In this document: in pieces, positions 45,175-55,510 of the stretch | Position numbering within the stretch: the first letter of the stretch is position 1 | Layout: each line of letters begins with the position of its first letter | Assembly: GCA_903813345.2 (NCBI GenBank) | Contig: CAIIXF020000010.1 | Coordinates: 22,703,181-22,767,180 of the forward strand | Reading direction: 5' to 3' | Length of the DNA stretch: 64,000 nt | Source: Owenia fusiformis | Taxonomy: Eukaryota > Annelida > Polychaeta > Sabellida > Oweniidae | Notes under the pieces: generated by a model | Seen by the model: only the letters and a program-made list of their open reading frames with translations | Told to the model about the DNA's origin: nothing | Database searches by the model: none | Position numbers and translations under genes: made by a program

Positions 45175-47200
45175 AAATAGAAAGTATAATGTATAATAAA
45201 TACTGATGAGGATAATTCAAACCATGCCTCAACCATTATCCAAAAATACTAATTTAAGTATGCCAGCTTGTGATGTGCCTGATGGAAGTCAGTGCTGACT
45301 GTAGCTGTAAAGAAAGAAACTGACTAAAGCCCCATCTGTGCTGGGAGACTGGAAGGTCTTCACTGTGCCTACAAAGTAAACAACAAGAAGACTAACTTGA
45401 GTGGCTCAAGTAAGAAGTAATGAAGAAGACTTGAATTCCAGGAACCAAGTACCTGTAACTCTGTGGTCCTCTGTAAGACTTGAGGGAGATCTCGTGCCCC
45501 GAGCTCCCCCGTGGTTTTGTGGCAATAACTGCAAACTGACCAAGCCAAGAAGGAGAAAACAGAGCCCTCCTAGCAAAATGGGGGGTGTAAAGAGGGAGGA
45601 GGTGGGCCAAAAATGAGAAATATAAAACTGTATCTGGGCCGAATTAACTTAAGCGAGAGAGAGGCTGTGATGGTCTCGTTTTGAAAGTGGGTCAGACGAC
45701 AAAGGGCAATTATCGCACCCTGAATAAACAAACCAGGAAGTAATAGGTAGGAAATACTTAGAACTGAACATCCCAACAGGCTAATTATCATACAACAATT
45801 ATCTTCCCATTTGCTCAATTATCTTTATTGTTTAAACACTATAATTGCCTCATTCTATCAAAAATTAATTAAAAATCTGATTTTTATATTGGTCACGATA
45901 ATAAGATATGTGAAGAGCTTAATTAGAATCCAAAAACTGTTTGAATCAAGGAAACATTGGGAAAATACAATCAAAATATATAAGTATTTCAAAATGTGTT
46001 TGCAACTTCAGTACTAAGATGTTCCAATTTTATAATTGAATGAACAAAATAAAATTATTTATTCATTTCTTTGGTCTCAAAATTGTGTACTTAGAAACTT
46101 CATTGATAAGTCTTAGATGGAACCATAAAAACATGTTTTAGGAGAAAAGTACCCGAACTCCCCTGAAAATATTGGGCAACCCTCTATTTGATTACTTAAG
46201 TAAACGTTTTTGCCAATATTGGTCATGCACTATTGAGATATTCCTTGGAGATACTTGTATGTTTTTAAGATTTGCTGTTGCTTTTACATCTCATTTGGAA
46301 AACATTGAGCTTTTCTTCTTAAAATAAAGGTATATATGAATGCTTGCATAATGTCTGAATACAATAACTCATTGCTGGCCAAAGCTATTTTTGGAAGTTT
46401 TGTACTGGTGACTGGTAATTTTGATGGAAAATATCTTGGGGTTGGTCAGCAACGAGATAAGAGTAAAGTTGCATATAAAACTGCTCATGTCTAACAAATC
46501 CTCATCGATGATTTTATTGACAACCAGTGCATTTATTTTTTCACAAAACACACTTAAAGTGAAAACTGGCACATTAATATTGCTCTCCATGTTATGTGTT
46601 GGAGACTGTTGTACCTTATGTTTTTGCTCTTTACATCTTATTATGGGGGGGGGGGGTTCTTACACACTATGGTTTGGGAGATCTTATGTCTCATTTTGAT
46701 AGATCCTACCATTGTCTTTGTGCAACTGTCACATAGTATTGAGAGAATTCTATATACTATATTCTATATACATATAAATGACTCAGATCTGACATAAGCA
46801 TCTCATATCATAGTGCTACAAGTTCCTGTGGCACTGTGAAAGTCATTCTTGAAAAATTCATGAAAAAATAAAATTCATAAAAGGTGTCCTATTAAGTCAG
46901 TCTGACAAGGTCACATTGAACACATCTGTTTCAGATTATGACCTCACCTTGTTAATTCCAGTTATTCATTATCACCAACTTCCACTTCCAGTATCTTACT
47001 AAAAATAGTCCTATGCCTCACATAGTAATTTTTTGATCAAACAGGGGAATCCCCTTTTACAAGTTAATGTTCAACCAACACATAAATCGAGGTATTATAG
47101 CTTGGCAAGTTGCCAATGATAATAAGTTCTGGGAAGTTGGCTTGGCCATACAAAAATGTAGAAAAAGTCGGGAATTCCACTTTCTGGGATTTGGCTGTAT
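45175..47200. other. Non-coding stretch, nothing recognised
   Basis: No gene was identified. A G13-type run lies near 46645. A few open frames around 46.4-46.7 kb lack motifs. Confidence 0.4.
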
Positions 47201-47229
47201 TTGTGCATCAAAATAACTCTGAATTCTAG

Positions 47230-47374
47230 AAAGATTTCTGAAGAAACAAGTCCTCTTATTGCATCTGAATGTGTGGGCAGATTTGATGGACATTTAGCCT
47301 TTAATGGTCAATATTTATCCTTCTTGAGAATTAACACTGATAAGCCAAGAAAGTCTGTGATATCTTTTGTTGAG
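47230..47374 (+). other. Possible orphan exon
   Basis: A 145-nt open segment sits between TTCTAG and a perfect GTAAGT donor at 47375. It encodes KISEETSPLIASECVGRFDG and HLAFNGQYLSFLRINTD. Composition and the donor are exon-like, but the acceptor lacks a pyrimidine tract and I do not recognise the protein. It could be an exon of an unseen gene or a transposon relic. Confidence 0.25.
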
Positions 47375-47694
47375 GTAAGTGGATATATTTTTATTCTATT
47401 GAACAGAATCACTACTTTGTATATTTCTTCAGTGGTCATTTTCTGATAAAACTAGAAAATGTATGTAATGTATGCTAGCAGTGTTCTTTCTTGAAGACTT
47501 GTGGTTTGTTTTACAGACCAAAATGGACATTGGATACTTGCTGATTAGTTAGCTTTTTATTGATCCAGATGCAAAATGCAGTATTTTGGTGAAAATTTTA
47601 ATGAAAAAGGCAACCATTTCAATCTAAAATTGTAAAGGCCAGGCTTATAAAAAGTGAATAATTCGAAACAAAAATTACATTAACATGCAAAATG

Positions 47695-47790
47695 TCACCA
47701 CCTGCCATTTGTTGCAGATGCCAACAGAAAACTAAATGCTAGCCACCGCCTACAAAAAAGTTGGACCACATCTGGTGGCAACATAGAAAT
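47695..47790 (+). repeat. Dispersed repeat R3, copy 2
   Basis: GTCACCACCTGCCATTTGTT, CAGATGCCAACAG and CTAGCCACCGCC match the R3 order seen at 61350-61460. Confidence 0.55.
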
Positions 47791-47963
47791 GCTTTACATT
47801 TTTTCCGATTGTGAGCAACATATTCCATGATGATACAGTTCTGCCAGAACAATTTTCAAAGGGTCGAGCTAGGGGGGTTTTGAAATTGAGTCCCCAACCT
47901 TAGACTGAGAAGATGCTTAACCGAGGGAAAATTTGTGCAAATTAATTGAATCAGTCATTCCTG

Positions 47964-48968
47964 AGGCCTCATTCACAATGTGTCGCATCCTATGCGATTG
48001 CGACATCGCAATCGCCATCGCAAAAATCGCTGAAATTCTTATTCACAATCAAAGTGCGATTGCGACTTAGCAATTCAATCGCATTAATAGCGTCATATAA
48101 ATGCGACTACCCTCTAGCAGCCGCAATACAGTCGCAATATTAAGGGTTGCTTTATGTTTTGATTAAATGCGTTTAGCGTTCTCAGAATTATTTGCTATTT
48201 TAATACAACGTATTTCAGTATACTAACCAACATACGATTTTTAAAAAATCGTCATTTCATGTGTTCTGACGAGATACTAAGAGTCTAAAGTCGTCTTAAA
48301 TAATGGAAGAATATTTTCAATATTTCATCTAAAATTGCTATCAATGAATCGCAATGTTATAATTCCCGCCATTATCAGTCGTCTGAGACACTGTTAAACG
48401 AAATGGCGATGATAGCGGTGAACCGCAGACAGCATCTAGTGAAACCAAGATTATTTCGCGACAGAACACATCCATTGGCTATTTACGATGATAATGAGAT
48501 GATCGAGAGGTATCGTCGTTGTATGAGGGAATGGACATGAACTTTAATTCCATTAATAGATAAAGAGTAAATTGTAAAAATACGGAGGAGTGAACGATTT
48601 TAGGCAATGAAGGGGATTGATGGAACGATTATTGGAAAACAGCTAACATAAACTAAGTTCCTAGAAGATATAATTTTGAGAGGGTTGAGCGGGTCCCCTC
48701 CCATACCCATCAAAATAGAATTTAGAAACATATCTTGGGATAGAATCGAATAAACTACTCAAATAAATGGATGTTGGGTCTATAAAATCATTTAACTGTT
48801 TAAACACAACAATTTTACTTTATTCAACACATTGCTATCCTAATGCGATTGCTATTGCTACGCGATTGCGATATCACGTCATTGTGAATACCGTGCCAAA
48901 ATTGCGATGTCGCAATCGCATAGCAATAGCAATCGCATTCAAATTGCGATGCTTTGTGAATAAGGCCT
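47964..48968. mobile_element. PIF/Harbinger-type DNA transposon derivative, ~1 kb
   Basis: The ends AGGCCTCATTCACAATGTG and CACAAAGC... (AGGCCTTATTCACAAAGC on the other strand) form terminal inverted repeats. CTG lies outside both (47961-47963, 48969-48971), the 3-bp CWG-type duplication of PIF/Harbinger elements. Subterminal GCGATTGC words recur at both ends. The interior keeps the first 45 codons of a transposase-like frame. Confidence 0.8.
48403..48540 (+). pseudogene. Start of a Harbinger-type transposase, truncated
   Basis: ATG to TGA, 45 residues. It contains RPRLFRDRT-like and NPL-like segments (KPRLFRDRTHPLAIYDDNEM followed by IERYRR). This matches the conserved N-terminal R-x-RDR-x-NPLxxYDDxE-x2-xRFR signature of HARBI1/Harbinger nucleases. 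The DDE catalytic part is missing, so the element depends on another copy. Confidence 0.65.
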
Positions 48969-50030
48969 CTGGTCAGCAATATAGCAAGAGGGGAGGGGGT
49001 TGTGACATTTTGAATATATTTCTTATTTCTTGGGTTTGTATGCAGAAATGTTGACCTTGACCATAATACTTGTTTATGGTATACTGTCAATATAAATCAA
49101 ATAAGTTCCTACCGCTGTTTTATTAATCGATACAGAGCAAATGAATACATACTTTTTTATATTGACATGTCTAGCTTAGCATATAAAAAAGAATGTAAAG
49201 AAGTTATCGTGACCATTAAGGTTCATCTGACATATAGGTGTTAACATATGGATTCCTGGCAAAGAAATATTTTAAATTTTGAAAATATTTTTATTCTCAT
49301 ATGGTGAATCAATTTACAATAAACAATGGCAAAAATTAAGCTGTCCAAGTAAATGTTGCAATTTTGTTCTGAATTTTGAAACATTGAATATAATTATTGT
49401 TATTGTAAGTAATAAATAGAAAGGGAAGGTAACCTTTTTGATGTTTTGCAAATAATATTTCTCTTTTAAGAATATACTTATATACAACAAATACAGTATA
49501 TAGACAGCTATTCTAATATTCAATTATTTCTATTGATTAATGTTATTAGGCCAAATAGGCTTTTAGTGGCAAGGGGTATACAGTGCCTACATGTAAAACT
49601 ATTTTAACTTCCTCCTTCTCAGAAGTCCACATCTGAACCCATATATTGAGAATCATTAAAAAGGAACTTGATCTTGTTGAATCTTCATAAGTGTGCCACG
49701 TGATTGTAATCTTGAACTTGAAGTTCTAATTATAATAACATGTGTTGATGACCTTATGTTACAAACTGATAACGGAACTGTTGAATAAAGTCCTACGTTG
49801 GTCACAAAGTTATTTTACACAATGGCTGCTTCTAATTCACTGAAAGTAATAAAATATGTATCTAATGGGAGTAAAACAATAAACAACATAAATCAAGGAT
49901 GCCAAAGTAGTTTTTGGAGACATTTCTTATGAATAAGTCCTTTTGATAGTCTAAATATCATAAAAACTGTCAAGAACTTTTCAGCACGTAGAGTTGATTT
50001 GACTACATCATTTCAATCTCAAAATATAAG

Positions 50031-50329
50031 CAGTGGCATAGCGTGGGTATTTTTGAGTGTACGCCACGAGGGAGCGAAGCCGAACGATCTTTGAGGGGGG
50101 TTCGGGGGTGGGTCCTCCCCCAAGAAAATTTGAAAATGAGATTGCAGTTGAAATGTTCTGGGGCGTTTTAAAATACGAAATTCCGACGAAATGGACTAAT
50201 GACATTTAAATTATTGGTCATTTTATCCATTTTTAAACTATGTGAGGCATTTCAATCTAAAAATCAACTTTTCTCTTAATTTTGAGAGTATGCCATGGCG
50301 TTTTATGCGTCTATGACGCTACGCCATTG
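50031..50329. mobile_element. 299-bp inverted-repeat element with CA...TG ends
   Basis: CAGTGGCATAGCGT at the left and ACGCTACGCCATTG at the right are inverted repeats. ATAAG flanks both sides (50026-50030, 50330-50334). A GGGGGTTCGGGGGTGGGTCC-like tract lies inside. The end style and the 5-bp duplication resemble the element at 11280-11542. Confidence 0.7.
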
Positions 50330-50343
50330 ATAAGTGTCCTCTA

Positions 50344-50790
50344 AAGACCTGTGAATTAAGGTTTTTCTTTCCAAACAACAATTTTGAATAAAATGCTATA
50401 CCTGCCCATGTTATTTTCTGGTACAAAATAAAGTATGTAGGCATGTGTGTATTTCCTTGCTTTTTTCAGGAAAGTATCATAACATTGTCTTCCCTAAGTA
50501 AACCTAGTAAGTGGTCAATGGAAATCCAGTGTTATTGAGAAATTTGGAAAATTGAAAAGGTGGTCATTTTGTAATGCTTTTTCTTGAAATATTAGCATTT
50601 CCTGGAGTTGCCATTGACCTGTTACCAGATTTACTAAAATAAGACATTGCAAAGATACTTTCCTGAAAAAGCAAGGAAATACACACATGCCTTCGTACTT
50701 TATTTTCTACCAGAAAATAACATAGGCAGGTACAGCATTTACTTTCAAAAATGTTGTTTGGAAAGAATAACCTTAACCTAAAGGTGTCTT
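50344..50790. mobile_element. 447-bp inverted-repeat element abutting the previous one
   Basis: AAGACCTGTGAATTAAGG at the left pairs with the complement of CCTTAACCTAAAGGTGTCTT at the right. Arms of about 125-140 bp continue through ACCTGCCCATGTTATTTTCT and TGTGTGTATTTCCTTGCTTT. The middle is non-coding. It begins within 15 bp of the neighbouring element. Confidence 0.7.
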
Positions 50791-50794
50791 GCAC

Positions 50795-51060
50795 GATAGT
50801 CCAATGTGTCCTCCTGGGACCTGTGGAGTCCAATGAAGTCCTGTCGAGTCCAATGGAGTCCTCTGTGAAGACCATTGAAAGAATGTTCATTCCAAAGTCT
50901 GGCGGTCTTTCCGTAGTGGACTCCATCGAACTTTATGAGACTCAATAGGCTATCATCAGATTTTATAAAAGACCTGTCAAGACCAATCAAGACAAAAGTC
51001 CTGTGAAGTCCATTTAAAAATCAAGAGACCAGCAAAAGACTGGTAGTCTTTTCTTCCAAA
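50795..51060. repeat. GTCCAATGNAGTCCT-type degenerate repeat
   Basis: Short words AGTCCAATGAAGTCCTGTCG, AGTCCAATGGAGTCCT, AGACCATTGAAAG and AAGTCCTGTGAAGTCC recur irregularly. Three overlapping open frames here are composition effects. Confidence 0.5.
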
Positions 51061-51449
51061 TAAATTGAAATAAACAGCGGATCAAAAAAGACTGGTCAGT
51101 GTAAACCAGGCATAAAATGACAGCCTCTGAGTAACCTTACCAAACTGACTTATCTTGGCCAGTTTTTCCTGTATGTGCAAGTGACTTTTTGAGTGTAAAA
51201 GAATGATTCACAATATTATATCTCTAGAAGTACTGGATGAATTCTTAACATTTCCAGCTTTCGAATGCCCAATTAAGAGCTCCTAACCACAGTCAAATTT
51301 CTGAATAACTTTAATAAGATTGTGTTTGGCCACCCTTTTCTTATTGCTAAAAACTAATGAGAGAAACTAATCCTTTTCCAAAAGAATCATGATACAAGGC
51401 ATTAACATGACGAATGTCACAACCTAGTTGCTCACAATATTATGAGTTC

Positions 51450-51790
51450 AATCTTAAGTCAGATTTGAATTTCTGAGAAATTGTAGATGATTTTGAAAAA
51501 ATAAATTGGTCAATTTGAAGCAAATTGAAAAAATATATTTTTGACCCTGAGAAGGTCATTGAAGGTGAAATCTCAAATCTATAGTTAGATTTGAACTTCT
51601 GAGAACTTCTAGATGATTTTGAAAAAGGTCAATTTGAAGCAAGATAAAAATAAATTTTTTGACCTTGAAAATGTCATTGAAGGTCAAACCTAAGTCAGAT
51701 TTGAACTTCTGATAACAAGTAAATGATTTGAAAAAAATTTGGTCAATTTGAACAAAGTTGAAAAAAGACCATTTTAACCTTTTATGATTG
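51450..51790 (+). repeat. Tandem repeat, about 115-125 bp, three copies
   Basis: Each unit runs AGTCAGATTTGAAYTTCTGA, TAGATGATTTTGAAAAA, GGTCAATTTGAA, TTTTTGACC, GTCATTGAAGGT. The units differ by many substitutions and small indels. A reversed relative is at 19790-20010. Confidence 0.75.
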
Positions 51791-51844
51791 AAGTCAGTCT
51801 AAACAGTATATCTATTTGTTAAGTTATTGGAAGTTGTAAGAATT

Positions 51845-51950
51845 TGTTACAGACCAACCGCCAATCACCAACTGCCAACCACCAAACACGGAGATCATAA
51901 CAATAAGTCACCACTTCTTGGTGGTAACCTAAAAACTCAAAATTCAAATT
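51845..51950 (+). repeat. Dispersed repeat R3, copy 3
   Basis: TTGTTACAGACCAACCGCCA, ATCACCAACTGCCAACCACC and GTCACCACTTCTTGGTGGTA in R3 order. Confidence 0.6.
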
Positions 51951-53130
51951 TCAATTGGTGAATGAGTCATTTAATGACCTTTTAAGACTCTAAGACCAAT
52001 GGGTCACATATCAAACTTTTATATAAAAAATGTAAGCAAACCCTATAGTTTGGGCTGCAAGGCTCATTTAAAGGCCACCTGTAGACATTTGGCTTGGCTC
52101 TGGCTTTTGAGAGATCATGGCCACTGGAGCCCAACAGACTGTTTTTGGGGGATTATGTCCTAATTGGGACGCACATAGCTTATTGGGGCCACTGGCATCA
52201 TGAGAGATCATGGCCTTCTGTTTGCCTCTTTCTTGTTGAAGGCAGAAAGATATGATAAGTGTCAAAATGGCTGCTCTTTGGCGCATTGGCTGACATATTG
52301 TCAAGCAGCCTTAATTTACTTACAATTATTTCAAACATCAGATAAATCCTTGCTACTTGGGACTTGTCCATTTCATAAAACATATTCCAAAACAATGTAT
52401 ATATCAGTTGTGTCATTCAAGAACTAATACTAAAACTAAATGTAAATGTTGACATTGGGATATTTGAGATTTTGGCTTTTCCAAGATTACTTTTTTCGTG
52501 GCTTATTTCTTCTTATGGCAAGTTGTGTTTAAAAATCGAAAATAAAAGGTGGTGACAACACAAAAATAATGACGAATGAAACATATTTGTAAATGTGTCA
52601 TATCATAACTAATATTTCTATTAATATGGGGACTTTACTATAACAACATTATTTCTATTGTCAGTACTATAGCAACATCATCATTTCTATTATTTGGGTA
52701 CTCGACTAGTATTTGTAACAAAACTTATAAATACACCTATGAAACATGATATTACACTTATGTTTCCCCCACCCCCTTGTAATACCACCTTCTGGTCACA
52801 TGCCAAATCTCAGATAATAGTAGTTATATCCACATGCCTCTATTTATTATAATATGTGATTCATTCTAATATAACAATGTTTGAAAAATCATCATTCAAA
52901 AAATTTTGTGTCACCTTAAGTCTACCTACATATATTTCTAGATGTTGACAAATATGTACTGTTTCCACAAAAGTGACTGCCATACTTGTAAGTAGGCATC
53001 CTATGTTTAAATGTTACTAAATTATTACTAGTTGAACCCAATGACCTGTAATACTCATTGACATAGATGAAGTATTAATATGTAACATAGCTCCGTATAA
53101 ACAGTAGTTAAAATATAACTTCCCCTTTTT
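51950..53130. other. Non-coding stretch upstream of the IRF exon
   Basis: No exon or repeat recognised. It should contain the intron before the IRF coding exon; the first exon and promoter were not found. Confidence 0.4.
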
Positions 53131-53133
53131 TAG

Positions 53134-53630
53134 TCAACTTCTGGGACTTGCATAAATCTGAGAGATTTCAACAAAGATGACTCTGTCAATTCACTCAAAA
53201 CCTCGAAGACGATGTAGAAGGCTGACAAGAACAACAAGAAATGATACAAGGAGCAGGCGACTAGACAGATGCACATCGCCTCTCAATGGTATCACCAATG
53301 GTCAAGCTAGCCAGAGTACACCCAGTGGACGGAATATTTATCGTCGTCAGTTTGTAAAGCAAAATAGAATTAAACGTGAAAGCACATCTTCAGACGACAG
53401 CTGTTGTACCAAAGAGGAATTCTATGCTGGCAGGGCTCGTTGTCGTAACCCAATGGAGCGAGAGAGAATGCGACCATGGCTCATTAGAATAGTGGACAGT
53501 GGAAATATGCCTGGAGTAAAATGGGTTGATAGTGCAAAAACTAAGATCAGGATTTCCTGGATTCATGCTGCTAGACATGGTTATGAACCACCAAAGGAAA
53601 ATATTTTCAAAGCATGGGCAATTCATTCAG
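53134..53630 (+). CDS. IRF: Interferon-regulatory-factor gene, exon with most of the DNA-binding domain
   Basis: A TTTTTTAG acceptor precedes 53134 and GTAAAA follows 53630; the exon ends one base into a codon. From the ATG at 53177 it gives 151 residues. MRPWLIRIVDSGNMPGVKWV then ISWIHAARHGYEPPKENIFK and AWAIHSG form the tryptophan-cluster helix-turn-helix of IRF proteins, nuclear factors that bind GAAA-containing sites. Four of the five signature tryptophans are present (101, 116, 128, 147), with the HAARHG recognition-region motif. The fifth (WKxxFRCA) should be in the next exon, which I did not find. IRF exons commonly break after AIHTG, supporting the boundary. An Arg/Ser-rich stretch of 95 residues precedes the domain; the internal ATG at 53453 (MERERMRPWL) matches the usual IRF start and may be used instead. 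Confidence 0.88.
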
Positions 53631-53689
53631 GTAAAAAAATATATAACATAATATTAGGTAACATAATATAAATATAATGTTCTTAATCT

Positions 53690-55510
53690 GATTATATATT
53701 TTACTAATGTTAAACTGTTATTGGAATTTATGTCACCAATGTTTTGAATTTGGTGCAAAAAAATCCAAAAACATGTTTTTTCATCGCATTTTAAAACTTT
53801 TTTTTACATTTCTTATCATATTCATACTATCCATGCAATGAATTTTTATACTGCTGGCAATTATTCAATTCTGACACTGTAGATTTTAGAAACAATTTTC
53901 AAGTATGCCGGGACAGAATATTTAGCACCGAGATGACACCCAATTACCAAGAATTAAGCATTCTAGTTGAACTTCAAAAACTTATGCTAAAAGCATATAT
54001 TTTCAGAAAAATTTATCTCATACATCCAATTATTAAGTTTTTTTGCATACATATTTATGGTGCTGTCGGTATGAGAATTACCGAGAATCTTACTTTCTTT
54101 CGGAACCTTAGATTTACGCATACTATATAAAATATAAAATCATGTTGCATTATTTCATTCAGTTTTATACTTTATCATATGTTAATACAGCAAAATTCTT
54201 ACTGCTTAAGATAAAGAAAACTATTTGATAAAAACAAATTAATTATATAATATAAATATAATGTTCTTAATTTTATTATATATTTTACTAATTTTACACT
54301 GTTATTGGAATTTATAAAGATAAAGAAAACTATTTGATAAAAACAAATTAATTATATAACATAAATATAATGTTATTGGAATTTATGTCACCAATGTTTT
54401 GAATTTGGAGCAAAAAATCCGAAAACATGTTTTTTTCATCGCATTTTTAAACTTTTATTCTACCATTTTTCATCATATTCATACTATCCATGCATTGAAT
54501 TTTTATACTGCTGGCAATTATTCAGTTCTGACACTGTAGATTTTAGAAACAATTTTCACGTATGCCGGGACAGAATATTTAGCACCGAGATGACACCCGA
54601 TTACCAAGAATTAAGCATTCTAGTTGAACTTCAAAAACTTATGCTTAATGGACATATTTTCAGGAAAATTTATTTCAGACATCCAATTATTAAGTTTTTT
54701 GCATATATTTATGATGCTGTGGGAATGAGAATTACAGAGAATCTTACTTTCTTTCGGAACTTCACAAACTTAGATTTACGCATACTATATAAAATCATGG
54801 TGCATTATTTCATTCAGTTTTATACTTAATCATATGTTAATACAGCAAAACTCTTACTGCTTAAGATAAAGAAAACTATTTGATAAAAACAAATTAATTA
54901 TATAATATAAATATAATGTTCTTAATTTTATTATATATTTTAGGCTACTAATTTTACACTGTTATTGGAATTAATGTCACCAATGTTTTGAATTTGGAGC
55001 AACAAATCCAAAACATGTTTTTTTTCATCGCATTTTTAGACTTTTATTCTACCATTTTTTACATTCTTTATCATATTAATACTATTCATGCATTGAATCT
55101 TTATACTGCTGGCAATTATTAAATTCTGACACTGTAGATTTTAGAAACAAATTTCAAGAATGCCGGGACAGAATATTTAGCACCGAGATGACACCCATTT
55201 ACCAAGAATTAAGCATTCTAGTTGAACTTCAAAAACTTATGCTAAAAGCATATATTTTCAGAAAAATTTATCTCATACATCCAATTATTAAGTTTTTTTG
55301 CATACATATTTATGGTGCTGTCGGTATGAGAATTACCGAGAATCTTACTTTCTTTCGGAACTTCACAAACTTAGATTTACGCATACTATATAAAATATAA
55401 AATCATGTTGCATTATTTCATTCAGTTTTATACTTTATCATATGTTAATACAGCAACATTCTTACTATACTGCTTAAGATAAAGAAAACTATTTGATAAA
55501 AACAAATTAA
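53690..55510 (+). repeat. Three tandem copies of a ~0.6-kb AT-rich unit
   Basis: Landmarks such as GCCGGGACAGAATATTTAGC recur at about 53908, 54565 and 55163, and GAGAATTACCGAGAATCTTA-type segments at constant distances. The spacing is 657 and 598 bp. Copies 1 and 3 are closer to each other than to copy 2. Each contains the same frame of about 65-79 codons starting MTP-x-YQELSILVELQKLML. Differences between copies are often amino-acid changing, so I do not call it a gene. It lies in what should be an intron of the IRF gene. Confidence 0.85.

Noticed and set aside
53933-55400. A 65-79-codon frame repeated three times (MTPxYQELSILVELQ...)
   Set aside because: The copies are recent duplicates, many differences change the amino acid, and composition matches non-coding AT-rich DNA. 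Conservation is explained by recency.
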